NCBI GenBank assembly: GCA_029747015.1
Contig: JAKOGI010002169.1
Location: 62,001-126,000 of the forward strand
Direction: 5' to 3'
DNA length: 64,000 bases
From: Carnegiea gigantea
Lineage: Eukaryota; Streptophyta; Magnoliopsida; Caryophyllales; Cactaceae
Shown here piece by piece: positions 35,818 through 50,227 of this stretch. Each line of letters starts with the position of its first letter. Position 1 is the first letter of the stretch. The notes under the pieces were generated by a model. The model was not told the origin of the DNA. It saw nothing but the letters and a program-made list of their open reading frames with translations, and searched no databases. Made by a program: the position numbers and the translations under genes.

Positions 35818-36854
35818 AAAACTTGTTGCAGAAAAAAGTTTTAATATTTATAAATCCCAAGTGCAAGGTGTATCGTTGAGTGCTTGGGGTGTCGTCCGCA
35901 GGGAATTGTGTTTCCAACTACCAGGGCTAACTAAAGCGTCTCGAGCTAGGCAAGATCGAAGGGGAAAGAGGGAAAACTAAACTATGCTACAAACATAGAA
36001 AAGGCGACTCGGAGTTGTGATTTGACCAATGAATGAATCAACTAATCAAGACGAGTCCTAGCCTACCCAAACTACATCACGAACTAGAGATGATTGGTTG
36101 CACCATCAAAGGCCACCCAAGCCCTCTCTCAAAGGTCATGAGCTAGTCTAGTTAGCCTAACCACCTATTTTCATGGGGTTAGCCCAATTAGACCACAAAA
36201 CTAGCAACCCCGGACCTAGCTCGATTCGGATACTATTTTCATGTTCGGAACTCGACTATTCCCTCCCCCACACTAGCTAATTGACCTCACCTCCCAGTAT
36301 AAGTCAATCACCCAAAAATATGGATGAAAGCTCTCTCAAGCATTTCATCGAATGCTTGGCGGGCGTGAAGGAAAACTCAAAGTTCTAGGCATAGATTGGG
36401 TATGGTTAGGCCAAATACAAAATTAATTAGCCATCAAGAGGCTAACCACAATCCAAGCCAGCACAATCCACCAATTAAACATCACAAACACATGAAAACC
36501 TAAACTAACAAACAAGAATATGAACTTGAAAGAAATAAAACAAATCTAAACAACTAAAATAACATGAATCAATAATGAAAATTAAACATAAAAACTAAAC
36601 AAAACAAATACAAGAATTAAAACTAACAAAACAGTAACAAAAACAACATATAAACTAAAGAGATAAAAGGGGAGAAAACTTAGTCTTGAATTGATGAAGG
36701 AACTTGAAATCCAAAGGTTGAATCCAACATTACAATCTTCAATCCTAAACTAATCCTCCTCTTGAGATTTTTATTCGCTAAAACATAACCTAAACTACAC
36801 TAAGAATCGCCCCCGGAGAAACCCGAACGAGCCCCCGAACAAATGCCCGAACGG

Positions 36855-36865
36855 ATTTAAATAGA
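36855..36865 (-). promoter_or_regulatory. TATA-like box in the 5' LTR
   Basis: The minus strand reads CTATTTAAATC, a reasonable U3 TATA box. It lies about 45-110 bp downstream (in the direction of transcription) of the paired hairpins. The same sequence exists in the other LTR near 32559. Confidence 0.45.
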
Positions 36866-36904
36866 AAGCCGGACAAACGACGAGCAGGGGGGTCGGCACG
36901 ACCA

Positions 36905-36974
36905 TGCCATGTGGCACGGTCTGACCGTGCCAGGGTGACACGGCTGTACCACATGGCACGGTCGCACCGTGCCA
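36905..36974. repeat. Two GC-rich hairpins present in one LTR only
   Basis: Two inverted repeats, each TGGCACGGT / ACCGTGCCA with a 3-base loop, at 36912-36932 and 36954-36974, separated by 21 bases. The partner LTR has a single shortened copy of this region (GGCACGACCGTGCC near 32597). They look like a local duplication of a hairpin-forming unit. Confidence 0.85.
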
Positions 36975-37212
36975 CTTCACTGGCATGGTGGCCGCCACCC
37001 CCCGGTTTGTCCCTTTTTGCCGGTTTTCGTCGGTTTTCGCTGTTTTTCTTCGTTTTGTCCCGTCTTCATCCCTTTCCGTGACGTTTGCTTGATTTGGAGT
37101 TATTTCCTACAAAATATAAATAAAACAAGTAAAAAAACTAAAGATTAAGTTATTATGCGAGCAAAAAGAGGGTGAAAGAGGTACATAAAATGGGTCAATT
37201 TATCGTTCATCA

Positions 37213-38611
37213 GTATACAAAACAAAACTTAAAGCTGATGGTTCTCTGGAAAGGTTGAAGGCAAGATTGGTCATTAGGGGTTTTACTCAACAATTTGGTA
37301 TTGACTATCAAGAAGTGTTTTCTCCGGTTGTGAAGATGGCAACCATCAGAGCTGTCATGGCTTTAGCTACAGAGAAAGGATGGGATATGTATCAACTTGA
37401 TGTTAACAACGCTTTCTTACATGGGGACTTAGATGAGGAGGTTTATATGCAAATGCCTAAAGGTATCCCCAATCCGAATAACGAGGTTTGCAGGCTTAGA
37501 AAATCACTTTATGGCCTCAAACAAGCTAGTCAGCAGTGGTTTAGCAAACTCAAAGACGCACTTTCTTCCTTGGGGTATTCCCAATCCAAAAATGACTACT
37601 CTTTATTTCTCAATAAATTTGCCTCACACATAACTGCTATTGCAGTATATGTAGATGACATTCTAATAACCGGGTCAGATCCTATAGAGATTTAACATGT
37701 CAAACAATATCTGCATACCAAATTTGGCATCAAGGATCTTGGGAAATTGCATTATTTCCTGGGGTTAGAGGTCAGCCATACATCACAAGGAGTAATCTTA
37801 TCCCAGCAAAAATTTTCAAAGGAATTATTGAAAGATTGTGGTTATACATTCAAAAGGCCTGCTAGCACCCCTTTACCACTCAATTGCAAGTTGCTTCCTA
37901 ATGAAGGACAATTATTAGCAGACCCTACTTCATACAGGACATTGGTTGGGAAGTTGAATTTTCTTACTCATACAAGACCTGATTTATGTTTCAATGGGCA
38001 GTATCTCAGTCAATTCTTGCAAAACTCCAAAATTCCTCATTTTGAAGCATTATTACACACCCTTAGTTACATCTAGGGTACACTTACACATGGCATACTG
38101 CTTAAAGCTTCCAACCACTTAAACTTGCAGGCATTTTCAAATTCTGACTGGCTGCTTGTCCCACCACAAGAAGGTCAGTGACTGGTTACTTGGTTTTGCT
38201 TGGCAATTCTCCAATAAGTTGGAAATCAAAGAAGCAAGGTACGGTCTCCAGAAGCTCCTCTGAGGCCGAGTATAGGGCAATGGCTCAAGCAGCATCAGAA
38301 ATCACTTGCATGGTCAGACATCTTGAAGAACTTGGTGTTGATAATCTTACCCCTGTTACTCTCAATTGTGATAACCAATCAGCTTTACATATTGGCCGGA
38401 ACCCAGTGTTCCATGAAAGAACAAAACATATAGAAATCGACTGCCACTTTACAAGGGACAAAGTCCTTGAAGGTCTCCTGCAACTGAACTACATGCCTAC
38501 CAAATTTCAACTGGAAGATGTCCTCACAAATATTCTTCCCAGTCCTCAGTTTCATGATCTTTTAATCAAGCTTGGCATGGTCAAAACAAATCCTTTCAGC
38601 TTGAGGGGGGG
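37213..38611 (+). pseudogene. copia pol part 2: reverse transcriptase and RNase H
   Basis: Resumes with [20 protein letters not shown], then [48 protein letters not shown], and the catalytic [11 protein letters not shown] (YVDD). Then DLGKLHYFLGLEV, SYRTLVGKLNFLTHTRPDL, and after a one-base deletion near 38152 the RNase H part TGYLVLLGNSPISWKSKKQ, SRSSSEAEYRAMA, LNCDNQSAL and HERTKHIEIDCHF. Stops at 37693 and 38074 replace Gln (CAA/CAG to TAA/TAG). All catalytic motifs are recognisable, but the gene is broken. Confidence 0.96.
38602..38611 (+). other. Polypurine tract of the copia element
   Basis: TTGAGGGGGGG immediately before TGATAACC of the 3' LTR. Confidence 0.9.
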
Positions 38612-38883
38612 TGATAACCATATGGTTACAGCTACCATAACAGACTTCATAACTAACTTAGTTAGTTAGTTAGTTATAGGAAGCTAGTCGGTTATGGGTT
38701 TGTTACACCCTTGCCACTCAGTTTTTCCCTTTCCGCTGTCACTATATATATATACATATACAGCTGATCATGACACACATCAAAAAAATTCTATTGTATA
38801 TTCAATCGTACTCTCATTCAGTGGAAGATATTACAGATTCTCCTACCCTCTACATTCTTTGCATTCTCTAGTTCATCATATCA
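38612..38883 (+). repeat. 3' LTR of the copia element
   Basis: 272 bp, TGATAACCAT...CATATCA, followed by the second TGGAT copy. Slightly longer than the 5' LTR because of an extra ATAACTAAC-like stretch before its (TTAG)n run. Confidence 0.95.
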
Positions 38884-38959
38884 TGGATACTATTAATGTG
38901 TATTCAAGGCTTTTATATGTTTACTACTCGATACTCAAAACAACAAATGAAGAAAAGCA

Positions 38960-39440
38960 TCGTGGTTAGTTAAAATTTAGGTGGAAAATCCAATCTCAAT
39001 AGTTTGGGTCAAAACTTAACTATCCAATGAAAAGTATTAGAGAAGCTCAAATCCAAATTTTGAGCACCAAAATTTTTCATTTCATTAACATTTATTTCCA
39101 CTAGACAATGACAATCAACATTTTTTGCATAGAAAACAATTCAGTTGACAATTTTTGCAGATAAAAACATTTCAGCAATTTGGATTTATCATTCGATTGG
39201 AAAGATTAAACAAAAACTCAAATATAATTTGAGCTCTAAATTATTTCACTTATTAACATTATCCCCACTACGATAATTATTGTAAATGCCAACTGAATTA
39301 TTGTAGTAGAGCTAAATATTAACCAAGTGAAGACATTCTGAGCTCAAAATTCAGATTTCAACTTCTTTTAACATTTTCCAACGAATAATCAAGTTTCAAT
39401 TCACACTGTCGTAGTTGAACTTTAGTCCTAAATTCCGACC
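38960..39440. repeat. Degenerate repeat of about 180-bp units, also found at 59490-59870
   Basis: This 3' flank of the GST gene matches the interior of the Tourist-like element at 59304-59991 (shared TTAAAATTTAGGTG, CAATAGTTTGGGTCAAAACT-like and TTCATTAACATTTATTTCCAC-like blocks). Internally it repeats: the same order of blocks recurs about every 180 bp. No clear terminal repeats flank this copy, so its mode of origin is unknown. Confidence 0.65.
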
Positions 39441-39710
39441 AATTTTACCATACATCAGTATTAAGTTGCTAAATAAAAGCACAATCGTGTATGAAAAAAA
39501 GACTTCAGATAATATCAAATACAAAGCTAAACAAAAATAAACCGTATAGTGAAACTGGACCAATACTTCCAACTATTGAGTCAAGTTGATTCCACAATAC
39601 ATACTGCATATAGAGCAAAAACAACAAAATTCAACGTACACAAAAGCATATATTCAAATCCTGCAGAGGTTTTGACACCTTATTGACTTTAAATTTAAAC
39701 AAAGTTTTGC

Positions 39711-43380
<3,670 letters not shown>

Positions 43381-43462
43381 CTAAGAAATATTGCAATCTA
43401 GCTTTGCTGTTAAGATGTTTTCTATAAGAGAGATATCATTGAAGGGTAATAAGGAGGGGACG

Positions 43463-43474
43463 GCTATTTAAAGA
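43463..43474 (-). promoter_or_regulatory. TATA-like box of the GST gene
   Basis: The minus strand reads CTTTAAATAGCC about 92-103 bp before the ATG at 43371. The distance is compatible with a short 5' leader. No other cis element is claimed. Confidence 0.5.
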
Positions 43475-43573
43475 TGTCTAGGGGCAAACATTGATGAGAG
43501 AGATTGGGGACGGAGGAGTGTGACAGCTGAACTGGGTTCTAGAATTATCTAGGTGATTAGTCCTGAATGCTTT

Positions 43574-43915
43574 GGGCCTATTTTGCAAATAATTGTTTTG
43601 AGTTAGTTGTTATATGTTTGAATTAGCTATTTATATTAATTATTTAAATTAATTATTTGTTGAAAAATTATTTACTAAAATAAGTTATTTTTGATAAAAT
43701 TATGAGATAAAAAGTTAATTCTTCAAAAAAACTATTCCAAAAAACTCATAGAATTAGCCTTTTCAAATTAGTTTTTTGGATCCAAAAAGCTCTTCTAAAA
43801 ACCTTTTTCGTCAAATATCAAATAAATTTTTTTACTTAGTCAAATAGCTGATCTTAATGAAAAAAAATTTTTTGGCCAAAAAAATTTTTCAAAAAATTAT
43901 TTACCAAATACCTCC
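43574..43915. mobile_element. MITE about 200 bp upstream of the GST start codon
   Basis: 342 bp, very AT-rich, non-coding. Terminal inverted repeats GGGCCTATTTTGCAAATAAT and (reverse complement of the right end) GGAGGTATTTGGTAAATAAT agree at about 15 of 20 positions. TTT flanks both ends and could be a 3-bp duplication but is low in information. It lies within ~100 bp of the TATA-like box, so it may affect expression; that is inference. Confidence 0.6.
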
Positions 43916-46900
43916 TTTGTTATTTCTTTTCCGGTCACGAATGTGTCATGCATGACGTGAAGGCAACGTCTTTTTTGTGTTTTTTTGTTTTCTTGGAGGG
44001 ATTGGTGTTTCTTGGATTCTTAATTTGAGCCGCCCCACACTAAACACAGATGTATGCACTTTGTAATGATAGTTTATCAGGGCATTTCAAACCCACATTT
44101 CAAATTTTGAAATTTTATTTTGTTACATCATAAAAAATTTTATTTTTTGGACCTCACATTTTTTCACATCTACAATTCATAAAATTTCAACTTGAATTAC
44201 CATATAAAATATTTATTATGGACCCACTTTATAATACAGATATTTTTTCTTGAGTCCCAAAAAAAGAAACAACTGATTTTGAAGCAAAACAAATAATAAA
44301 ATAAAGGAAAAATTTTAATGTATGGAGGAACTCTACTACATTCCTCCATGAGTGTCATTCCATAAAACAAGTTGGTCGCAACAACAAAAAAACTCGCGTA
44401 TAGAACTTGAGAGGGCCCCACTAGAACTCATTCGAGTGGCTGTGAATGGCCTCAATAGAGTGCTGCTTTGTGTGTGTTTGTGGATGGGTGGGTGAGGAGT
44501 CATTAAGAATGATATAATAGAACGTAATTTGGGATTTAATATACCTAAGGTCTTAGTTTCCACTATTAGAGCATATTGATAGTAGTCTTTTGTAGGATTA
44601 GGTCCAATCCACAATCTTCATATAATAAATAGTAGAATGATATATGTTGAAAAACTTTCCCTAGTTCAATCCTGTATTCTCATTCAGTCCCACCAAGGGA
44701 AGCGTTATTTAATTTTCAAAAGCTTACATAAGGTAATTATTGATACAGTTGAAATTTCAATTATCTACTTTTCGAATAATTTTAGGCCATTATGAAGTAA
44801 CCGTCCTCCTATCCCTCCTCCATGAAATCCTTCCCCTACTGTCCATAAATCCTCATTTTTCTCCACTTTTCTGTCTTGGTAAAAAGATAGTAATTATCGA
44901 ATTTTTGTTAATCCTCCGATGACGGCAATTTGAGTGTTTTTGGTGTGTAGAATGAGCGGGTAGAATGTGGTGGTTCCAAACGCAACGCAAGAATTAACTT
45001 GTGTATTAACCATGGAAGGGCCAATGCCTCGCTCATTGAATGGTTATTGTGCTTAAACAAATCTTGTCGCTCTTCTTGCGTAGCTCTCTTTCTCCCCCCC
45101 CCCCCCCAAATTGGAGTTTTCTTTCAGGTTTTGGGTTCATTGAATTCATTGTAATCAACTATGTTAGTGCATCGAAAACTAGGGTCAAGTGGGAGTACCC
45201 TGATTAGGCTGGTTTTATCGACAGCAGTGATGGTGCGACCAGGGGTTCGCTACACAAAGTTGCATTGTGCCAAGAAAGAATGAGTAGCTAGAGACGACAT
45301 CTTGCCGAGGAACAAAGTCTTTCACCCTAACAACAATTAATGTCGCCTCTGATCTGAATGGTATTGTATGTGTTCTTTTTAAGAAATATAATCTTTAATC
45401 CATATTAATTACCGTGTATTCCTCCAGGTGCTCTACCTTTGGCAATCTAATTGATCTCTTCCTCTGTTAACTTTAGTTTGAATGCCTTTTTTTGAGTTTG
45501 ATCTTTCTCTTTAAGGTAATCAATATTGTATTTTGGTTGATCGGAATGATTTTCATAGGAATGGACAAATTATTATGTGTTCTTTAGTTTGTTGAAGCTC
45601 GATGGATAGATTTTGTATAGAACATAACTATTTGGGCGCCATATGGTAAAATGGTTTAAAAGAGAAGCTGAGGCCTAGAATTCTGGATAATATAATTTTG
45701 GGGCAAGGTTTGGACTTGAATGTGCCAGACAAGGCCAGGCTTATTTTGAGAGTAACACAAAATTTGTACGTGTTTCTAAAGTTAATTACAATTGTCGGAT
45801 TTAGTTAGATCATGCTGAGAGTGAAATGCATAATTTTAAAGAATATAAGGCGGCTAACTTGGTACGGAAGGGAAGTGGCGTAGATGTGTTGGGTCGTGTT
45901 GATTGCTTGGAGTGGTTTCATGGTAGCCATGATTTGAGCAAAGATGCCTTAGATTCTATTGATAGCAGCGGAAGCATGGCCTCCAAATAGTGGGTGGGTC
46001 AAAGATATCCAGGATCCAACAATGTTTGTAGAGCAGGTCACATATGGGTTTGATGATGTCAAAAGTCAAATAATGGTAGTTTCATAGCCACCAAGTGTTG
46101 ACCCAAGATGGGTGATGTCAGTCCATATATGGTAGAAACTTGGGTGTTGAAGAAGCCATAACTTAGTATGCATAATAGGGATAGAGGAAGATGCAATTCA
46201 AAATAGAATGTATCACTTTAAGAGTAATAGTCGTCATCCTACTAAAGAGTTAATTGGAGGACTATGCTAGAAGCCTAAGCAAAGAAGCTAATCTTATAAT
46301 AATCTTTTGAAATGGCGTCCCAATTTTATGATCATTTTAATCCATCAGTGTGCTTTTCAATTTGCTTTGTTTTCGTAACATTTACGCTCTATTTACATTG
46401 ATAGAATGATGCTTGGTTGCACATACTACTATTTCAATTACTCACATATATATGGTAGAAGAAAAAAGCATTGGCAACTTTAGTTTGCTTTTGAGTTACA
46501 TATTTTTTGCCTCAGACAAGGATGTCGCCATGGCTTCCTGGACTACTATTTCAAAGTTGAAATGGTTTGCATTGGAGGATAGTAAGTAAATCAATATGAA
46601 GGCTTATTTTTCTTTGGCTTATTTTAGAGGGGGGGGATTGGGAATGAGCTTTGATTTTGTTCTTTGAAGTCTTATTATCTAGAGTATGTGGTACGCAAGA
46701 TTGAAAATATGTATGGCAAACACAATCTTTTATCTTGATCATCGGTACTCCAAAAGTGTCTTTTCTTGAATAAACTCACACAATTACGAACTTATATTTC
46801 CAATTTTTGATTAAACATTTCTCAAACTCATCATTTATTTTGATTTTTCTTGAAACTTAAGTTTGTGCTTTGGAATTGAATTGTATAGCGTTAATTAAAA

Positions 46901-47243
46901 TTTGATGAAACGGTGGAGAGCACGGAGCAACAAAGAAAAATAAGATACACATGAAGAAAGTGAGATGGGATACCCAAAAGAGATGGATGACAACGTCAAA
47001 GAAGATATCAATTTCTTATACTGACCTAATCTCTTCAGCTTCTTATTTTCAATTATTGATTGTGAATCAAATTCTTTATCTTTTAAATATAAGTTTTAAT
47101 TTAACTAGAAACTATTTACATTTGCTACTTTTTGTTAATATATTTTTTGGTAGCAAAATTTTTAAACAAACAATATCAAATTCTCTTTTAAATTAAACAC
47201 CCGTGCAAGAACATGAGCAAAAACTAGTTATACTAATTAGTCC
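43916..47243. other. Intergenic AT-rich DNA with no clear gene
   Basis: Upstream flank of the GST gene. It contains a run of 14 C at 45094-45107, a possible LINE RNase H relic (about 45790-45960), and short open frames (e.g. 44336-44614 minus) with no recognisable motif. The end (47240-47350) is strongly purine-rich. I see nothing else in it. Confidence 0.6.
45790..45990 (+). pseudogene. Possible LINE RNase H fragment
   Basis: One frame reads HAESEMHNFKEYKAANLVRK then GSGVDVLGRV. The block F-K-E-Y-K-A-A-N-L-V-R-K-G resembles the RNase H end of plant LINEs (v.REgN.aAD.LAk.G). It is short, without a catalytic residue cluster, and could be chance. Confidence 0.3.
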
Positions 47244-47784
47244 TTGTTAATCTAAAAGAAAAGAAGAAGAAAAAGCAACAAAAGAAAAGAAGAAGAAAAA
47301 GCAAGAAAAAGAAAAAAGAAGAAAAAAAAGAAGCAAAAGGCAAGGGGGAAAAAAAGAAGGAAAACACAAAAGAGAAAACATGAAACGTGAAAAGGAAATT
47401 TGTCAAAATCCACATTAGTGTCTAATTTTGAAACAATGACCTTGGTTAGGCAACTAATTGATTTCATGAGTTTTTGGAAGGAGAAGGTTTCCCTTGCGTT
47501 GGATCTTGAACTTACGTGACAAGCTGTAAAGTTTTATGGAAAGTGAAAAATCTTAAAAATTATGGCGAGCGCAAGATTTGCAAAGTGCTAACAATATAAA
47601 TATGGAATTTAGACCACCTTTGAAAATTATCGCAGAAAATGAGACGGGAAACTTTTTGACCCAATGTCGATTTTGAGTGTGCATGGTATCCTTTCGACCC
47701 AATGCGGCGTCTAAAGTGATTGTGTAAGGCGGGGTACTTGTATGGTGTATCTGGGCACCACCAGCCCTAAGTAAAGGGAGATCG

Positions 47785-48050
47785 TGTTGAAAGGGAAGAT
47801 AAATTTGTGAGTGTGAGGGATGAACCAACACCAACTAGGGAGAACAAATAGCATGTAGTGTTGTAGTGTACTCAATTGTAGCATATCTTTTCTTATTAAA
47901 GTGGATATTATTGGTTTTTGTCGGTCGTGAGTTTCCCCCTGAATTTGGAGGGATATCTCACATTAATTGGGCGTCGCTTCTTATCTTTATATTGTGCATG
48001 CAGTCGTATGTATTCATGTCAAATTTTAAATTTCGCTTCCATTCCCAACA
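47785..48050 (+). repeat. Complete central LTR of the TRIM-like element
   Basis: 266 bp with inverted termini TGTTG...CAACA, preceded by AAGTAAAGGGAGATCG (PPT-like) and followed by GTGGTATTGGAGC. Confidence 0.75.
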
Positions 48051-48052
48051 AG

Positions 48053-48064
48053 TGGTATTGGAGC
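48053..48064 (+). other. Primer-binding site of the TRIM-like element
   Basis: TGGTATTGGAGC, 10 of 12 matches to TGGTATCAGAGC, two bases after the LTR. A second similar motif, TGATATCAGAGCT, occurs at about 48086, so this leader has a duplicated primer-site-like sequence. Confidence 0.65.
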
Positions 48065-48772
48065 TGGTTTAATCCTAACAAATGATATCAGAGCTAGGTT
48101 GCAGTCAACTGGGTGAGAAGCAGATTTGTGGAAGGTAAACAAGGGAGGATAAGAGATTGTTCAGTCATAGATTATGATCGGTGTGAAGAGTTGAAGCTGT
48201 TTGTAGATGTAGTTGTGGTTTCTTGATAATCAATAATAGAGAGATTGAAAAGATGAAGTTAATCTTATGTTTTACAAGTTAAAGGTGATTGGTAGGCTTT
48301 TGTTAATTTGAAAGAAAAGGAGCAAAAAAAGGAAAAAGGAAAAAAGAAGAAAAGAAAAGCATAGAAAGCACAAAAGATAAAAAGGAAATCTACTGATACA
48401 TTGGTGTCTAATTTGGAAACAAAAAGCATGCTTAGGTAGGTAATTGATTTCATGAGGATTTTTGCAAGGGAAAGGTGACCATGCATTGGATGTTTGACTT
48501 GTGCGGCAAGCTGCACAGTTTAATGGAAGGTGCAAAATCTCGAAGGTTAAAGTGTATGCAGGATTTGAAGATTGTTAACAACATAAGTAAGGGCTTTAGG
48601 CAATGGTTGAAAATTATCGCAAAAAGTAAGAGAGGGATCCTCTTGACTCAATGCACGGTCTTAAATGTGGGTGATATCCTCTTGACCCAATGTGGAGTCT
48701 TGAGTAATTGCGTGAAGCTAGACATTTGTACAATGTATCCCGTGTAGCACAAGCTCTGAGTAGGGGGGAGCA

Positions 48773-48890
48773 TGTTAAGAGGGAAGATAAATTTCTAAGT
48801 GTGAAGGAGGACTCAAACACTATCTAGAGGAGATTGAGAGTATGAGTTTTGTGAGTGTACCTAATTGTAATCTATTTTTTCTTATTACTA
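48773..48890 (+). repeat. Truncated second LTR of the TRIM-like element
   Basis: Matches the first ~110 bp of 47785-48050 (GGGAAGATAAATTT, AATTGTA, TTTCTTATTA) and then diverges into unrelated DNA. Preceded by a PPT-like TAGGGGGGAGCA at 48761-48772. Confidence 0.7.
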
Positions 48891-49340
48891 GGCTAAGCCC
48901 TTACAATGCAGAGATATAATTCAAATATTTTCTAATATATTACTAATATAATGGATAGTTTCTTTTTGAATAGTAAAAATAAATTGATATATTAGATTAT
49001 TTAATTATCAAAAGTTGAGCATTTTGCTGGATTCTTTTTTTTTTTTTTTGGTTGTATCAGCAACCTCTTCATTCTTAATTTGAACTCACTTTTTTATTTC
49101 ATTTATTCATTATTCCATCATTACACGATTATATTTTTAGAGAATAAATTTTATTACTAATTAGTAATGACTGTATGATATTGGGTCACTTTAATATATA
49201 GAATTGATATTGCATTACAACCTAATTATTTTTTTTGGGTTATCATCATTTCTTTTTCTTTTTTCAATTAAATTATTTTAAATTCCTTTTTTGCATCTAT
49301 ACCCCAATTATTTATTTAGTACTTTCTAAAAAATTCTCTA
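48891..49340. other. AT-rich stretch without features
   Basis: No gene, LTR end or repeat recognised; long T-runs near 49038-49050 and 49229-49262. Confidence 0.6.
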
Positions 49341-50227
49341 ATATATGAGATGCCTATAATCCAAAACCCATCTCCCAAAATTCACACTTTGCTTTCACCA
49401 AATCACTCTCATTTCCTTACCCTTGTCAATCCTTAGTGCATAAAAAAACAATAGCCCAAGCACAAACCCAGCCCAAACACAAATCTAAAATTCCACAAGA
49501 AAGCCATCACAAAAATAACAAAAAGCACTCGGCTAGTGTCGCCTAGCCTTTCCCCCTCCCTATTCTTCTAAATTTCTATCCCCAAACCCTTTTTGCTCCT
49601 TGTTTCCCCATACAATGGAGGATAGGGCTATCCTTAAATTCCAAGATCAAGTAAGAAAGCTTAGAAAGCAAATGACCTAAGTGAAGAAGACCATGAAAGA
49701 ACCTCCTTGGTTTGATGGTATTAATTTGTATCTTACTATTTATTTGAGATGGATTCAAATGCTTGAATATTATTTTGAGGAGACAGGATGTTTGGGTGAA
49801 AACAGTTTCATGATAGCTAGTCTAAATTTGCAAGGCCATGTTGAATATTGTTTTAATTGCCATACGAAGGAGAGAACTCTTCATGACAAGCTTAGATTTA
49901 AGACTTGGGGTTAGCTCAAGTCATACATGATGTGATGTTGAACCTGGATCAATTTTTTGACGAAGAACCCTTGAAAAGGGAGCCCATTATGCTCAAGAGA
50001 AGATCAAGGTTCAAGAAAGAAGTTGAATCAAAGCACATCATGGAAGTTATGCTACCTATTGTCTCTCATGTGCACTCTTGCTCTCTATTGGCTTGATTTG
50101 AAAATTGAGTAGAACATTACCAACATGCTCCATTTTCATTGTCAATAAGCAATCTTAGAGATGAGGCTTTATATGGGATATTTTAGTTGAATGCTTGTCA
50201 GGTCTTGCTTGGTGGATCATAAGTGTT
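49341..50227 (+). pseudogene. Ty3/gypsy-type leader and gag relic, copy 1
   Basis: A leader (49341-49614) and gag-like frame from ATG 49615: MEDRAILKFQDQVRKLRKQM, stop, then KEPPWFDGINLYLTIYLRWI, EYYFEETGCLGENSFMIASL, NLQGHVEYCFNCHTKER and KLRFKTWG. The pattern P.FdG.....YL.Wiq..E.yF........ at the start and a final 'lKTW..lK' block fits the retrotransposon gag domain of gypsy elements. It is homologous, leader included, to 57560-58370. It stops at the LTR starting near 50228. No LTR of its own was identified. Confidence 0.65.

Larger units (their letters stand above)
31509..37212 (-). mobile_element. Third gag-only (TR-GAG-like) element nested in copia pol
   Basis: A 5.7-kb element with LTRs 31509-32839 and 35824-37212 (termini TGTTGCA and TTCATCA; on the minus strand TGATGAA...TGCAACA), a perfect GTATA duplication (31504-31508, 37213-37217), primer site at 35801-35817 and a PPT-like GGTGTGGGGGTG just inside the left LTR. 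Its only protein is gag-like (34413-35708). The 1.6 kb between gag and PPT has no pol domain, so it must rely on proteins from another element. It is the best preserved and probably youngest of the three related copies here. Confidence 0.95.
35824..37212 (-). repeat. 5' LTR of the nested gag-only element
   Basis: 1389 bp. Same termini as the left copy. It contains the extra hairpin segment at 36905-36974. It is followed directly by GTATA and the resumed copia frame ([10 protein letters not shown]). Confidence 0.96.
28018..38883 (+). mobile_element. Near-complete Ty1/copia element with a nested insertion
   Basis: LTRs at 28018-28279 and 38612-38883, perfect 5-bp duplication TGGAT at 28013-28017 and 38884-38888, primer site, PPT and a full gag-PR-INT-RT-RNase H order. 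Without the nested element (31509-37212 plus one GTATA copy) it is about 5.16 kb, the normal size of an autonomous copia. At least eight in-frame stops and several frameshifts make it dead. The short LTRs would suit several copia lineages; I do not assign one. Confidence 0.96.
47244..48890 (+). mobile_element. Tandem int-LTR-int-LTR derivative of a small LTR element
   Basis: Two direct copies of an internal 3' segment (about 47244-47784 and 48300-48772) each end in a purine tract and an LTR start (TGTTGAAAGGGAAG at 47785, TGTTAAGAGGGAAG at 48773). The first LTR is complete (47785-48050) and followed by a primer site. The second is cut at about 48890. The stretch from primer site to second PPT is only about 720 bp, with no coding capacity, as in TRIM elements. 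Tandem sharing of the central LTR indicates unequal recombination. Confidence 0.75.

Noticed and set aside
36790..36998. Arg-rich minus-strand frames in an LTR as a regulatory protein
   Set aside because: Frame exists only because of the repeated hairpin segment; the other LTR encodes a different, shorter frame.
38960..39440. Complete Tourist-like element downstream of GST
   Set aside because: Interior homology exists, but no GGTAGTGTTTGG-type ends or TTA duplication flank it.
44336..44614. 92-residue minus-strand frame upstream of GST
   Set aside because: No recognisable domain, no start context or splice context supporting a gene.
47233..47467. Phe/Leu-rich frames on the minus strand suggesting membrane segments
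   Set aside because: They are the complement of a purine-rich tract repeated at 48290-48400 and are not conserved in frame.
48086..48098. Second primer-site-like motif as the start of another LTR element
   Set aside because: No LTR end precedes it; it lies 33 bp after the better site at 48053, within the same leader.
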